Below, piece by piece: positions 1-13,444 of a stretch of 64,000 nt of DNA. Made by a program: the position numbers and the translations under genes. Under the pieces are notes generated by a model, which was not told where the DNA came from, ran no database searches, and was given only the letters and a program-made list of their open reading frames with translations. The DNA is from Clostridiales bacterium. GTDB taxonomy: Bacteria > Bacillota > Clostridia > Lachnospirales > Lachnospiraceae. Location of the stretch: contig JAAYNW010000008.1 of assembly GCA_012520655.1 (NCBI GenBank), forward strand, positions 1-64,000. The letters are read 5' to 3'. Position 1 is the stretch's first letter; each line of letters begins with the position of its first letter.

Positions 1-1348
1 AAGCTTCTTCGGAAGTAGCGTTTCCGAGGAAAATATCTACCATGGCGTTATCGAAAACATCTCCTGCTTCCACACTTGCCAAAGACTCGTTGTAAAATCC
101 GAAGGTACCTGTCATGCTGGAAAGAATATCCTGTACATAAGATAACTGCGCCGGTGCTTTATCGTAATCAATTTCCACATTATTTACAACCGGAATCTTT
201 CCTCCTACTTCCGCCGTATATTTCTGTGCTGTTTCATCTGTAAAATATTTCATCAATGCAATTACCGCATCCGGATGTTCTGTCGAAGAGCTCATAACAA
301 GATTATCAGTCTTAACAATCATACGATTCGGATCCGCTCCTCCCGTAACTGCCGGGAACTGGAACACACCGCATTTAGGTTCGAAGTCAGGATTATTTCC
401 ATTAATCTGTCCGATAGCCCAAGAACCTTGAATCAACATTGCTGCTTCACCGTTATAAAAAGCTGCAGTTGCCTGATCATTGGAATCGCCTGCTGCCGTC
501 GCCTGGAAATATTGAGATAATTCTTTCAGCTTATTACCCGCATCGATAAAGGTAGGATCGGTCCACTCCATCTGATGATCCGCAATATTCTGAAGATTAT
601 CGGGGCCGCCTACACGGTCACAAAGATATCCGGCAACCATGGAAAGACACCATGCTGTTCCTGCTGAACAAGAGATTGGGGTATATCCGGCATCTTTAAT
701 TTTCTGACAGGTCTCTAACAATTCATCATAGGTAGTAGGAACCTTCGCTCCTGCTTTTTCGAATATTTCCGTATTATAGAAAACGCATGCAGCTGCAAAG
801 TTTGTCGGAACGGCCATTATTTTTCCATCATATGTAATTCTTTCAAAAATTCCCCCGCTGAAAGTATCATACCAATCCTTCTCCTGATTTGTAAGAATGT
901 CCGTTAAATCAGCAGCAACACCCGCATCCACATACTGTGTCAGATTAGGACCCGGATTACACGTGAATAAGTCCGGTGTATCCTTTGCTGCGATCAGAGC
1001 ATTCAATTTTGTATCATATTCTTCCAGATTAGTCGTGATAACTTTTACATGATAAGTGCCTGCATAGTCATTATTAAACCTGTCGATGACTTCTTTATAA
1101 CCTTTTGTGATTAAATCCTCCGTCGCCTCAAGGTCATCCCAAAACATCCATGTAATTTCTACTTCTTTTCCGGTTGAAGCCGTTTCAGTTTTCGCCGTAT
1201 CTGTACTCTTCGTGCTGCTCTCTGTCTGTTCCGTACTTGTAGTACTTGCAGTACTTGTGCTTCCCGTATCGGTAGATACTCCACAGCCTGACAGAAGACT
1301 TACAGCCATTCCAACCGACAGTAACAATGACAATAATTTTTTCTTCAT
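1..1348 (-). CDS. Extracellular sugar-binding lipoprotein (ABC transporter substrate-binding protein), 3' end outside window
   Basis: Reverse-strand reading starts at 1348 with MKKKLLSLLLSVGMAVSLLSGCG (lipobox LSGC) followed by an S/T-rich linker and ...EITWMFWDD..., typical of family 1 sugar SBPs. The ORF runs off the left edge, so it is missing from the ORF track. Confidence 0.85.
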   Translation of the reverse strand, partial: MKKKLLSLLLSVGMAVSLLSGCGVSTDTGSTSTASTTSTEQTESSTKSTDTAKTETASTGKEVEITWMFWDDLEATEDLITKGYKEVIDRFNNDYAGTYHVKVITTNLEEYDTKLNALIAAKDTPDLFTCNPGPNLTQYVDAGVAADLTDILTNQEKDWYDTFSGGIFERITYDGKIMAVPTNFAAACVFYNTEIFEKAGAKVPTTYDELLETCQKIKDAGYTPISCSAGTAWCLSMVAGYLCDRVGGPDNLQNIADHQMEWTDPTFIDAGNKLKELSQYFQATAAGDSNDQATAAFYNGEAAMLIQGSWAIGQINGNNPDFEPKCGVFQFPAVTGGADPNRMIVKTDNLVMSSSTEHPDAVIALMKYFTDETAQKYTAEVGGKIPVVNNVEIDYDKAPAQLSYVQDILSSMTGTFGFYNESLASVEAGDVFDNAMVDIFLGNATSEEA

Positions 1349-1742
1349 TTACTTTTCCTCCCTATTAATTTAATTTTGTAACCGTAGTTTCATTTTAAAA
1401 TGTTATTTTGGTTACTTAATATCGGGTAACTTTGTAACCTTAAGATAACACACTATTTTTTTACTTTCTTTCTAATAATTGCCTTGTGATTATTAATTAT
1501 TGCTATTTTATTTATATCATAATTATAAATAGTGTCAAAATATACTATTTTTATAGTTAATTATACAACATATTTAACAAATAAAATTTATTTATGGATT
1601 AATATGTTTACTTTTTTACCTAGTATTGCTACTATTTTAGTAAATCATTTGATGTTTATAATTAACATAATAGCAACAATTAACTTTTAATAATTGTTAT
1701 TATACATCATTTTAGATATGGATTTATAAATGATTAAATAAA

Positions 1743-2627
1743 ATGGGGGAAAGGAAGTATGAAGGAATGATTGAGAATTTAAAAGGTATTTTTGAAACGG
1801 TAAATTTTAAAGAAAATACTAATTTAAGACTTTATGATAATGATGAATATGAAGACTATCCGCCCCACTGGCACACTCCTCTTGAGATTATTATGCCCAC
1901 GGAAAATATATATACTGTCGTTTGCTGTGAACGTACCTTCGTACTTCGGGAAGGCGATATTATTCTTATCTGTCCCTGCTGTCTCCATACCTTGTATGCA
2001 CCGGAACAGGGAAGGCGGATTATTTTCCAGCCCGATATATCCGTACTCAGAGAAATAAGGGAATTGGATACCGTACTGTCCATCTTATCTCCTGTTATTG
2101 TCATAACCCCGGAGGAGTATCCTCAGATTCATCCTCAAATTCAGGCTTTGTTATTAGATATAAAAGATGAATATATAAGAAATACATCCCTTGCAGAAGC
2201 TGCTATTTACGGCAAACTTCTCTCCATTCTTATTATGATTGGGCGCAGCTATACGGAAAACAGGAGGAAATTTGACGTTACGAATAACAAGCAGCAGGAA
2301 TATACCGAAAAATTCATGTATATATGCGATTATATAAGCGCCCACTGCACGGATAATTTAACTTTGGATGATGTGGCGAACCTTGCCGGATTCTCGAAAT
2401 TTCACTTTACAAGGCTTTTTAAGCAATTTACTAACGTATCTTTTTATAAATACTTGAATCAAAAAAGAATTGCTTCAGCAGAAAAGCTCCTTGCCAATCC
2501 TGAGTATACGATAACGGATGTAGCTCTGAATTCCGGGTTTTCCAGCCTTTCCTCATTTATTAGGATGTTCAAAATCATTAAAAACTGTACACCTACGGAA
2601 TTCAGAAACATGTATAGTATTTCATAG
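1743..2627 (+). CDS. AraC family transcriptional regulator
   Basis: C-terminal double HTH (LTLDDVANLAGFSKFHFTRLFKQFTNVSFYKYLNQKRIASAEKLL...ITDVALNSGFSSLSSFIRMFK) with N-terminal cupin-like domain. Confidence 0.9.
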   Translation: MGERKYEGMIENLKGIFETVNFKENTNLRLYDNDEYEDYPPHWHTPLEIIMPTENIYTVVCCERTFVLREGDIILICPCCLHTLYAPEQGRRIIFQPDISVLREIRELDTVLSILSPVIVITPEEYPQIHPQIQALLLDIKDEYIRNTSLAEAAIYGKLLSILIMIGRSYTENRRKFDVTNNKQQEYTEKFMYICDYISAHCTDNLTLDDVANLAGFSKFHFTRLFKQFTNVSFYKYLNQKRIASAEKLLANPEYTITDVALNSGFSSLSSFIRMFKIIKNCTPTEFRNMYSIS

Positions 2628-4148
2628 AATTAATTCCGAAAAACGGGCATAATTGCTACTATGGGTATCATGATTAGATGTCGCATAGATACCCATAGTA
2701 CAGCCTACAAAACCGCCGGCAGCCTCTGAGGTAAGACGGCGGATATCTATATTCATCAATTTATTTCCTTCTGCCATGCAAATAAGCTCCAACCCCTTTA
2801 GATGCATTTTTAGTCTATGAGCATTTCTATTTATTTCATCCTGAAATAGAACAATTTCTTTTCCTTCTTCCACCTTAACAATCTTTATGCTTTGACCTTC
2901 CTCATTGCCGCTTGATACCGTTATAACAAATCTCACATAATTATTTTCATCGTGTAAATAAATAAGCCCCGCCTCTTGATTGTTGCAAGGTGTGAATTCT
3001 ATCATTGTTTCCATATGAAAATCCATAGAAGTAACCCTTGTTCCTATATAAGCGGGAGATAAATCATCCGACATACATTGAGGCAAAGTCTTAAGCGCAA
3101 TTTTTCCGTTTTCTTCAACCTCATACATACCTTTTTCGGGAAAGCGAAAAAAAATACATCTTTTATCGAGCGGGTTTTTCCATTTAATATTTTTCTCATC
3201 TTCACATAAGTTCTGTTCTGAATCTATTTGATCTCCGGAAACCTCTTGAATATCTCTAAGCTTTCCTTCTCCCGGATTAACTATAGGCCAATTATTTTCC
3301 CATACAAGTTCTGCAAAAAATGTCTCTCGTCCGAGGGGTGCATATCCTTCTTTAGGCCTCGTTCCAAGCATCACGATATACCACTGTCCATTCGGCGTCT
3401 CAACAATATCTCCATGTCCGACATTCTGCACCTTTGCATTGTGACCAAGATGCCTATGAGTAAGAATAGGGTTATAAGGACAAGGCTCATAAGGGCCGAA
3501 TAATCTTCTACTTCTAGCTATGCATATACTATGCTCGTAAGCTGTTCCGCCTTCCGCAATTAGTACATAATAATAATCTCCTCTTTTATATAAATGGGGA
3601 CCTTCCGCCCAAACAGCATTTTTAAATGCTCCGTCCCACACTACATGAACCTCTCCAGTCAGTTCTCCTTTATTTAAATCCAGCTTCTGTATCCATATTT
3701 CACAATCACCATAATACTTTGCATCTTTTTTTCCACGTTGTCCTATATAATAGCAATCGTTACCTTCAAAAAATAAACTGGGATCTATACCCTCCGCATC
3801 TTTTAAGTAAATAGGATCGGACCAAGGACCCTCCGGCTTTTCTGCCGTTACGTAAAAATTACCTCCTCCCGACACATTTGTCGTAATCATGTAATAAGTT
3901 TCTTTATAATAACGAATGCACGGCGCATATATACCATGAGACATCTTGACCCCCTTCAGTCTAAGCTGCTCCTCACGTTCCAGCACATGTCCTATCTGCT
4001 TCCAGTGTATCAAATCTCTGCTATGAAAAACCGGAACTCCCGGAGCATAAGAAAATGTAGAATTTACAATATAATAATCATTTCCGACTCTGCAAATTGA
4101 CGGGTCTGGATAAAAGCCTTTCAACAACGGATTATAAATATTTCCCAT
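2622..4148 (-). CDS. Glycoside hydrolase family 43 (beta-xylosidase/arabinofuranosidase-like)
   Basis: NPLLKGFYPDPSICRVGNDYYIVNSTFSYAPGVPVFHSRDLIHW is a GH43 N-terminal signature. ORF extends to 4181, but the GGAGGT RBS just upstream of the ATG at 4148 favours that start. Confidence 0.9.
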   Translation of the reverse strand: MGNIYNPLLKGFYPDPSICRVGNDYYIVNSTFSYAPGVPVFHSRDLIHWKQIGHVLEREEQLRLKGVKMSHGIYAPCIRYYKETYYMITTNVSGGGNFYVTAEKPEGPWSDPIYLKDAEGIDPSLFFEGNDCYYIGQRGKKDAKYYGDCEIWIQKLDLNKGELTGEVHVVWDGAFKNAVWAEGPHLYKRGDYYYVLIAEGGTAYEHSICIARSRRLFGPYEPCPYNPILTHRHLGHNAKVQNVGHGDIVETPNGQWYIVMLGTRPKEGYAPLGRETFFAELVWENNWPIVNPGEGKLRDIQEVSGDQIDSEQNLCEDEKNIKWKNPLDKRCIFFRFPEKGMYEVEENGKIALKTLPQCMSDDLSPAYIGTRVTSMDFHMETMIEFTPCNNQEAGLIYLHDENNYVRFVITVSSGNEEGQSIKIVKVEEGKEIVLFQDEINRNAHRLKMHLKGLELICMAEGNKLMNIDIRRLTSEAAGGFVGCTMGIYATSNHDTHSSNYARFSELIL

Positions 4149-4408
4149 CCTTACCTCCCATTTGATTTCTGCTTTATACAATTATAGTCTATCATTTATT
4201 GCTTTACTATTTAATTATTGCTCTGCTTCTCTCAATTATTGTGTTTTATAGAAAAATTAGTATATAATGCTTATAAATAAAAGTCTCAAACCACAATATT
4301 TTGATTTTGTACACTTATTAACTCTTATTAACAATTGTGAAATTCTCTCAACTTGCTTGTTTTACAATTACATAATTATTTATTAATCATAAGGAGATAG
4401 AATTCAAA

Positions 4409-5977
4409 ATGAAAAAAGACACAAATTACTTAACTGTAGCTTCTATATTTCAATCGCATATGGTAATTCAACGAGACAAGCCTATTGTTATATGGGGAAA
4501 TGCTCCGGACCTTTCGAATATTACCGTTAATTTCTGTGGCAGTACCTATACTGCTGCAGTAACGGATCAAAAATGGCGCTGTGTCCTTCCTTCTATGGAT
4601 GCCGGAGAAGGGTATACGATTACTATATCCTGCAGCCATGAGGATACAAGCCCCATTATTTTAGAGGGCATTTCCATAGGCGATATTTGGCTTGCCTGCG
4701 GGCAATCGAATATGGAATTTCATTTACGCTATGATGAGGATTGGGAAAATGTAAGAAACTATGAAAAAAATTCGAAAATACATATGTATAACGTTCCTCA
4801 GCTCGCTTTTGAAGGGCATAAGAAAGATACTAAGGGATATGGTATATGGTTTTATGAAGGTGAATGCGGATTTGAAACATTTTCCGCACCCGGTTATTCC
4901 TTTGCCAGACATGTACAGCCTCATATAAATGTTCCAATCGGTATTATCGGATGTAACTGGGGTGGATCTACCGCTTCTGCCTGGTTGGAGGAAGATTATC
5001 TCTCGAGAGAACCTTTATCTGTTTATTTGAAGGAATACGAAGAAGCGATAAAAGATATTTCTTTAGAGGAATTGAAGAAAAGAAGTATGGAGGCTTATGC
5101 CTTTGAAGAATCTCAGAAGCATGCGGAGGATTTTATGCCTTTAATGTATGGACGGGATGAAAAATGGCAACAGGAATATATGAAAGAACATGAAAATGAT
5201 GCTTTTGTTCCGATGGGTCCATGGAATATTAATAGACCATCCGGATTATATCATCAAATGCTGGAGCCGCTTATTCCATTTTCCATTAAGGGTGTGTTAT
5301 GGTATCAGGGGGAATCCGATGCTGCACATGCAGACATATATGATAAGCTATTTTCTTCTCTTATTGACTGCTGGAGAAGAAAATGGAAAGATAACTTTCC
5401 GTTCCTGTTTGTCCAGCTTGCTCCTTTTAAAAAATGGCTCGCCTGTGATGCTACCGGTTATCCTGAGGTACGGCAGAAACAGGAAATCGTAAGTAAAACT
5501 GTTACGAATACCGCAATGGCAAGTATTATGGATATAGGCTCCTATTACGATATTCATCCGAAGAAAAAAATGGAAGTAGGAAGACGCCTTGCCCTTCTTG
5601 CACGCGGCAAAGTATATGGAGAAAATATATTGTGCGAATCTCCCGAATTGGAAAAAGCAGAAAGAAAAGATAATCAGATTATTTTATCCTTTCTTCATTG
5701 TGGACAATCAGGGGATAAAAGCGGATTATATATAATGGATAAAACTTATAATTCCATTATGGCAGATAACCATGACGTTAATGGCTTCTTAATCATGCAA
5801 AATAATGAAAAAATCCCTATTGATTCGATAGAAATCAAAGGAAATCATATTCTCTTGAATTTTAAAGATCTGAAAGATACTCCGTGTACAATATTCTTTG
5901 CATGGGAGGAATACGTGGAAGTAAATGTCTTCAATGCAGCAGGACTTCCTTTAAAACCTTTTGAATGTACCATATAA
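4409..5977 (+). CDS. Sialate O-acetylesterase-like SGNH esterase (likely carbohydrate acetylesterase)
   Basis: ACGQSNMEF block and VLWYQGESDA motif typical of the sialate O-acetylesterase/DUF303 family. Confidence 0.88.
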   Translation: MKKDTNYLTVASIFQSHMVIQRDKPIVIWGNAPDLSNITVNFCGSTYTAAVTDQKWRCVLPSMDAGEGYTITISCSHEDTSPIILEGISIGDIWLACGQSNMEFHLRYDEDWENVRNYEKNSKIHMYNVPQLAFEGHKKDTKGYGIWFYEGECGFETFSAPGYSFARHVQPHINVPIGIIGCNWGGSTASAWLEEDYLSREPLSVYLKEYEEAIKDISLEELKKRSMEAYAFEESQKHAEDFMPLMYGRDEKWQQEYMKEHENDAFVPMGPWNINRPSGLYHQMLEPLIPFSIKGVLWYQGESDAAHADIYDKLFSSLIDCWRRKWKDNFPFLFVQLAPFKKWLACDATGYPEVRQKQEIVSKTVTNTAMASIMDIGSYYDIHPKKKMEVGRRLALLARGKVYGENILCESPELEKAERKDNQIILSFLHCGQSGDKSGLYIMDKTYNSIMADNHDVNGFLIMQNNEKIPIDSIEIKGNHILLNFKDLKDTPCTIFFAWEEYVEVNVFNAAGLPLKPFECTI

Positions 5978-6021
5978 CAATATTACATTTAATACAATAT
6001 CATTTGTACTGAATATTAAAG

Positions 6022-6054
6022 GTCCACCAAGAATTCAAGTCATTCTTGGTGGAC
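6022..6054. terminator. Bidirectional intrinsic terminator-like hairpin between convergent esterase and gyrA
   Basis: Perfect 13-bp stem GTCCACCAAGAAT / ATTCTTGGTGGAC with 7-nt loop. Confidence 0.8.
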
Positions 6055-6093
6055 TTTGTCAATCTGGTTTGAATTTAATTATTATCAAAAGGA

Positions 6094-8676
6094 TTATTCT
6101 TCCGTTTCTTCTACAGGAAGAGTTATTTCTTCTTCCTCTTCAATGATTACCGGATGCTTTTCTTCTTCAGGAATATCCTCAAGCGCATCCTCAAGATTCT
6201 CAAATTCTTGATTGCCGTTAGAAACTTTTTCTCTTACTTTAGCAATTCTGGCAACTTTTACTCCTTCATCCAAGTTAATCATCTTAACGCCGGAAGTAAT
6301 TCTTCCCAAGGTAGATATATCCTCCATCCGAAGCTGAATGATAATGCCAAGCGTAGTGATCATCATAATTTCATGACTGTCATTTACTGCTTTTACCCCT
6401 ACTACGTATCCGGTCTTTTCTGTAATCTTGTAACACTTTACACCTTTACCGCCTCGTTTTTGAACGCTGAACTCTTCCAGATAAGTACGTTTACCCATTC
6501 CGTTCTCTGATACAATGAGCAAAGAATCGCCCTGATGGTCGAGCTGCATTCCTACTACTTCGTCCCCATCGTTTAAGTTCATACCTATGACACCCATAGA
6601 AGTTCTTCCTGTTGCCCTTACATCGGTTTCTTTGAATCTAATGCATATACCATGCTTTGTAACGAGGAAAATTTCCGTATTTGAATCCGTAATTTTTACT
6701 TCAATCAATTCATCGTCTTCTCTGAGGTTAATGGCAGCAAGTCCGTTCTTTCTTACATTACTGTATTCCATAATATGAGTTTTCTTCACAATACCTTTTC
6801 TCGTCACCATGAAGAGATTTTTATTTTCCTCATAATCTTTAACCGGTATAATAGCAGAAATCTTTTCTCCCGGATTCAACTGCAGCAAATTAATAATTGC
6901 AGTTCCCCTCGCTGTCCTTCCGGCTTCCGGAATTTCATAAGCCTTCAGTCTATAGACACGCCCGAAGTTGGTAAAGAACATGATATAATGGTGGGTTGTA
7001 GTCATAAGAAGGTCTTCAATGAAATCTTCCTCTATTGTCTGCATTCCCTTAATTCCCTTACCGCCGCGGTTCTGACTCTTGAAATTATCAATAGTCATAC
7101 GTTTGATATAGCCGAGGCTTGTCATGGCAATTACCGTATTATCCTTAGGTATCAGGTCTTCCATATTAATATCATAAACATCAAATCCTATAATACTTCT
7201 TCTTTCATCACCATATTTTTCAGCAATAATGGAAATTTCTTCTTTTATAACTCCAAGCAACAATTTTCTGTCAGCGAGAATAGCTTTCAGTTCTGTTATT
7301 TTTTGAAGTAATTCCTTATGTTCATTCTCTATCTTATCTCGTTCCAACCCGGTAAGAGTACGAAGTCTCATATCTACAATAGCCTGAGACTGCACATCGG
7401 AAAGACCAAAACGTTCTATTAAGCTTTGTTTTGCAACTTGTACATTTTCACTGCCCCTAATAATATTGATTACTTCATCTATATTATCAAGAGCGATAAG
7501 CAGACCCTGTAAAATATGATCTCTTTCTTCCGCTTTATTTAAATCATATTTTGTTCTTCTTGTTACTACTTCTTCCTGATGTGCCAGATAATTGGTAAGC
7601 ATATCCAGGATATTCATTACCTTCGGCTCATTGTTTACGAGAGCAAGCATAATGATACCAAAAGTATCCTGCATCTGTGTATGCTTATAAAGCTGATTCA
7701 TAATAACATTGGCATTAGCATCTCTTCGAAGCTCGATAACGATGCGCATACCTTCTCTGTCGGACTCATCCCGAAGATCAGTAATTCCGTCAATTTTCTT
7801 TAATTTAACGAGTTCGGCAATTTTTAAGATCAAATTAGCCTTGTTAACCATATAAGGAAGTTCCGTTACAATAATTCTGCTCTTTCCGCTGGAAAGTGTT
7901 TCTATATCCGTAACCGCGCGCACTCTTACTTTACCACGACCTGTACGGTAAGCTTCTTCACTTCCTCTCGTTCCGAGGATTATACCTCCGGTAGGAAAAT
8001 CAGGAGCCCTAACAATAGAAAGAATTTCTTCTATATCCGTATCTCTTTCTTCCTCTATTCTATTATCGATAATTTTAACAACGGCACTTATTACTTCACG
8101 AAGATTATGAGGAGGTATATTAGTAGCCATACCTACGGCAATACCTGTAGTACCGTTAACAAGAAGATTCGGGTAACGGCTGGGAAGTACTGAAGGTTCT
8201 CTTTCCGTCTCGTCGAAGTTGGGCAAAAAATCTACCGTATCCTTATTGATATCCGCAAGAAGCTCCATAGAAATCTTGGAAAGTCTTGCTTCCGTATAAC
8301 GCATAGCTGCCGCTCCGTCTCCGTCCACAGAGCCGAAGTTACCGTGTCCGTCTACAAGAGGGTAACGGGTAGACCACGGTTGCGCCATATTAACGAGCGC
8401 TCCATAGATAGAACTGTCACCGTGAGGGTGATATTTACCCATCGTATCACCGACAATACGCGCACTTTTTCTGTGCGGCTTGTCAGGACCGTTATTTAAT
8501 TCTATCATAGAGTACAGAACTCTTCGTTGTACCGGCTTCAAACCATCTCTTACATCGGGCAATGCGCGGGAAGCTATAACGCTCATGGCATAGTCTATAT
8601 AAGAGGTTTCCATAGTCTTTTTCAAATCCACATCATGAATTTTATCAAAGACTGTGTCTTGGATATTTTCTCCCAT
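6094..8676 (-). CDS. gyrA: DNA gyrase subunit A
   Basis: Canonical Gyr[54 protein letters not shown]. Confidence 0.98.
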   Translation of the reverse strand: MGENIQDTVFDKIHDVDLKKTMETSYIDYAMSVIASRALPDVRDGLKPVQRRVLYSMIELNNGPDKPHRKSARIVGDTMGKYHPHGDSSIYGALVNMAQPWSTRYPLVDGHGNFGSVDGDGAAAMRYTEARLSKISMELLADINKDTVDFLPNFDETEREPSVLPSRYPNLLVNGTTGIAVGMATNIPPHNLREVISAVVKIIDNRIEEERDTDIEEILSIVRAPDFPTGGIILGTRGSEEAYRTGRGKVRVRAVTDIETLSSGKSRIIVTELPYMVNKANLILKIAELVKLKKIDGITDLRDESDREGMRIVIELRRDANANVIMNQLYKHTQMQDTFGIIMLALVNNEPKVMNILDMLTNYLAHQEEVVTRRTKYDLNKAEERDHILQGLLIALDNIDEVINIIRGSENVQVAKQSLIERFGLSDVQSQAIVDMRLRTLTGLERDKIENEHKELLQKITELKAILADRKLLLGVIKEEISIIAEKYGDERRSIIGFDVYDINMEDLIPKDNTVIAMTSLGYIKRMTIDNFKSQNRGGKGIKGMQTIEEDFIEDLLMTTTHHYIMFFTNFGRVYRLKAYEIPEAGRTARGTAIINLLQLNPGEKISAIIPVKDYEENKNLFMVTRKGIVKKTHIMEYSNVRKNGLAAINLREDDELIEVKITDSNTEIFLVTKHGICIRFKETDVRATGRTSMGVIGMNLNDGDEVVGMQLDHQGDSLLIVSENGMGKRTYLEEFSVQKRGGKGVKCYKITEKTGYVVGVKAVNDSHEIMMITTLGIIIQLRMEDISTLGRITSGVKMINLDEGVKVARIAKVREKVSNGNQEFENLEDALEDIPEEEKHPVIIEEEEEITLPVEETEE

Positions 8677-8712
8677 TTTTCATTATCTCCATTTCGTAAC
8701 TACAACATTTAA

Positions 8713-10701
<1,989 letters not shown>

Positions 10702-11784
10702 TCACAATTTCTCGACAGTTCCTTCCACTATTCTAAAAACTTTATTTATTTCAAATCTATTATTAACGAATTCATCCAGACCTGTACAGGTTATAATTGT
10801 CTGTATATCTCCTATACTGCTAAGCAAGTAATTCTGTCTGTTACTGTCAAGTTCCGAAAGTACATCATCGAGAAGAAGAACAGGAGTGTCCTTCGTAATT
10901 CTTTTTACTAATTCAATTTCGGATAATTTAAGAGAAAGAGCCGCTGTCCTCTGCTGCCCCTGAGAACCGAATTTACGAATATCTATATCTCCTACCATAA
11001 AGCAAAAATCATCTCTATGAGGCCCTACCGAAGTTTGCTTTAACCTAATATCCTTTTCCTGGCTGTTTTTCATTAATCTACCGAAATCATCTATTTCCAC
11101 ATCAGGCTCATATTTTACAACTAATTCTTCTTTATCTCCGGATAATTTTTTATGTATGTCATATATAATTTCATTGAGCTGTTCTACGAAAATACGGCGT
11201 CTTTCTATAATTTTACTTCCGAAAGAAACGAGCTGAGAATCCCATATATTCAATGTTTCTTTTAATTCTGGATTAAAATACATGTCTTTTAAAAGCTTAT
11301 TTCTTTGATTAACAATTTTATTATAATGATTAAGGTTATACAGATAAAAATTGTCCAACTGACATAGCTCTATATCTACAAATCTTCTTCTTTCAGCAGG
11401 TCCGTTTTTAATAATGCTTAAATCTTCGGGAGAAAAAAAGACGACGTTCAACAAACCTAAGAGGTCTGCAGCTTTTTTTATTTTCTGCCCATCAACTGCA
11501 ATCCCCTTTGATTTTTTTTTACGAAGATGCATATCTACTCTGTATTCAATTTCTTGTTTTTCAATATAAGTTCTTATATGAGATTCTTCAGAATCGAATT
11601 TTACAATATCCCTGTCTTTACTTCCCTTATGAGATTTTGTGGTTGCAGATAAATAAATGGCCTCCAGCACATTCGTTTTTCCTTGTGCATTGTCACCGTA
11701 CAGAATATTCGTTCCTTCACTGAACTTCAAATCAAGAAACTCATAATTTCTGAAATTCATAAGTTCCAACGATTTTATTATCAT
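10702..11784 (-). CDS. recF: DNA replication and repair protein RecF
   Basis: SMC-like P-loop (GDNAQGKTNVLEAI), QGQQRTAALSLKLSE, LLLDDVLSELD; gene order dnaN-S4-recF-gyrB. Confidence 0.97.
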   Translation of the reverse strand: MIIKSLELMNFRNYEFLDLKFSEGTNILYGDNAQGKTNVLEAIYLSATTKSHKGSKDRDIVKFDSEESHIRTYIEKQEIEYRVDMHLRKKKSKGIAVDGQKIKKAADLLGLLNVVFFSPEDLSIIKNGPAERRRFVDIELCQLDNFYLYNLNHYNKIVNQRNKLLKDMYFNPELKETLNIWDSQLVSFGSKIIERRRIFVEQLNEIIYDIHKKLSGDKEELVVKYEPDVEIDDFGRLMKNSQEKDIRLKQTSVGPHRDDFCFMVGDIDIRKFGSQGQQRTAALSLKLSEIELVKRITKDTPVLLLDDVLSELDSNRQNYLLSSIGDIQTIITCTGLDEFVNNRFEINKVFRIVEGTVEKL

Positions 11785-11828
11785 TTTTACACCTTATTTT
11801 CCATAAACAGTAATTTTTATATAAAGCA

Positions 11829-12038
11829 TTACTGTTGTATTAAAATCTTTTTCCCTTCAAATTCCACTATATCCTTGTCGTACAGTTTCTTTCCTCTTTG
11901 AAATTCCGGTGCACCGTTTACTTTTACATACCCATTTACGATTACTTCCTTCGCTTCTGCGCCGGATTCTACAAAACCGGCAGCTTTCAGAGCTTGACCA
12001 AGCTTTATATATTCATCTCTTAATTTTATTATTTCCAT
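11829..12038 (-). CDS. S4 domain RNA-binding protein (YaaA-like)
   Basis: 69 aa S4 fold: IKLRDEYIKLGQALKAAGFVESGAEAKEVIVNGYVKVNG; conserved position between dnaN and recF. Confidence 0.93.
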   Translation of the reverse strand: MEIIKLRDEYIKLGQALKAAGFVESGAEAKEVIVNGYVKVNGAPEFQRGKKLYDKDIVEFEGKKILIQQ

Positions 12039-12130
12039 ATTTTTCCTTAAAATTCAAATAGCATATATTTATGAATCTATAAATATATCAACTTATAAAT
12101 ATTTAAATATACATATTTGAATTAATATAT

Positions 12131-13240
12131 TTAGTTAACAGTTGTAAAATTTACAGGAAGAATCAAATAAGTATATTTTTCCTCCACATCTCTGATAAAA
12201 CAAGGAGCTTTCGGATTAACAAGATAGATATCAATTTCTTCATCATCGATAACCCTAAGCGCATCTATTAAGAATTTCGGATTAAAACCGATCATTATAT
12301 CTTTTCCTTTTTTATCAATGTCTATTTCTTCATTCATGCTTCCGACTGTGGAATTAATCTTAAGTCCCATTACTCCATCGGTTATATTGATAATAATAGG
12401 TTTCTTATCCCCTTCCTTTACAAGAAGAGTAGCTCTGTCTATACAGTTTAATAATTCTTTTTTATTTATTTTTACTTTTGTCTCATAATCGCTGGAAAGC
12501 ATCTGATCAATTTTAAAATATTCTCCTTCAATCAGACGAGAAACAACAATAGTTGTATCGAATTCAAAAACTATATGTTTGTCCGTAAAGAAAATATGTA
12601 CATCCTTATCCGTATCTCCTGACAATATTTTACTTATTTCGCTAAGTGTTTTACCGGGTACTACGACTTTCTTCGGCATATAAAAATTCTTCAATCCTAT
12701 CTTTCTTATAGAAATTCTATGCCCGTCCAAAGATACTACTTTCAAAATATCTTCATTTATTTCAAACAATTCTCCTGTCATCAATTTATTGCTGTCGTTA
12801 TCGGAAATAGAGAAAATAGTCTGTCTTATCACTTCCTTCAAAGTAAATTGAGAGACTACAATGGAATCAATTTTTTCAATAGAAGGAAGATAAGAAAAAT
12901 CATCTCCCGACTTTCCGATAATATTAAACTTAGACTTTTCACACGTTATAGTAGTCTTATAAGAAGAATCCGTTAATATCGTGATATCATTGTCAGGAAG
13001 TTTTCTTACTATTTCCAAAAAAATCTTAGCATCTAGAGCTATCAAACCTTTCTCCACAATATTTCCTTCAACCAATGTCTCTATACCGAGTTCCATATCG
13101 TTGGCTATCAGTTTTATTTTATCTCCTCTCGCATCGATAAGAATACATTCGAGAATGGACATCGTTGTTTTATTAGGAACAGCTTTTGATACGATTTGTA
13201 CTCCGTTAAGCAGATTCGATTTTGAACAGACTAATTTCAT
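12131..13240 (-). CDS. dnaN: DNA polymerase III subunit beta (sliding clamp)
   Basis: MKLVCSKSNLLNGVQIVSKAVPNKTTMSILECILIDA...; ends LPVNFTTVN; adjacent to dnaA. Confidence 0.97.
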   Translation of the reverse strand: MKLVCSKSNLLNGVQIVSKAVPNKTTMSILECILIDARGDKIKLIANDMELGIETLVEGNIVEKGLIALDAKIFLEIVRKLPDNDITILTDSSYKTTITCEKSKFNIIGKSGDDFSYLPSIEKIDSIVVSQFTLKEVIRQTIFSISDNDSNKLMTGELFEINEDILKVVSLDGHRISIRKIGLKNFYMPKKVVVPGKTLSEISKILSGDTDKDVHIFFTDKHIVFEFDTTIVVSRLIEGEYFKIDQMLSSDYETKVKINKKELLNCIDRATLLVKEGDKKPIIINITDGVMGLKINSTVGSMNEEIDIDKKGKDIMIGFNPKFLIDALRVIDDEEIDIYLVNPKAPCFIRDVEEKYTYLILPVNFTTVN

Positions 13241-13341
13241 TTGTGTATAACTCCCTTCCTTAAAAAATAAAAAAATTAATTTGCGAATATATAATTAATA
13301 TATAAAGAATTTAATAATATAAATAATAATAATTGTTGATA

Positions 13342-13444
13342 TGTGTATAACCTTATCTATTATACTATTTTTCAATAAAAAAAGAAATCATAATATATGT
13401 GAAAAACTAAATATAACTTTAGGATAACATGTAAATTATTCACA
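13342..13444. other. Secondary DnaA-box pair in dnaA-dnaN intergenic region
   Basis: TGTGTATAA 13342-13350 and TTATTCACA 13436-13444 in very AT-rich spacer. Confidence 0.5.

Noticed and set aside
275-1373. Plus-strand ORFs 275-520 and 1107-1373
   Set aside because: Antisense to the open-ended substrate-binding protein ORF on the minus strand.
6775-7311. 178-aa plus-strand ORF antisense to gyrA (and similar ORFs at 6154, 9034)
   Set aside because: Composition is that of the reverse complement of a strongly conserved gene; no RBS or recognisable domain.
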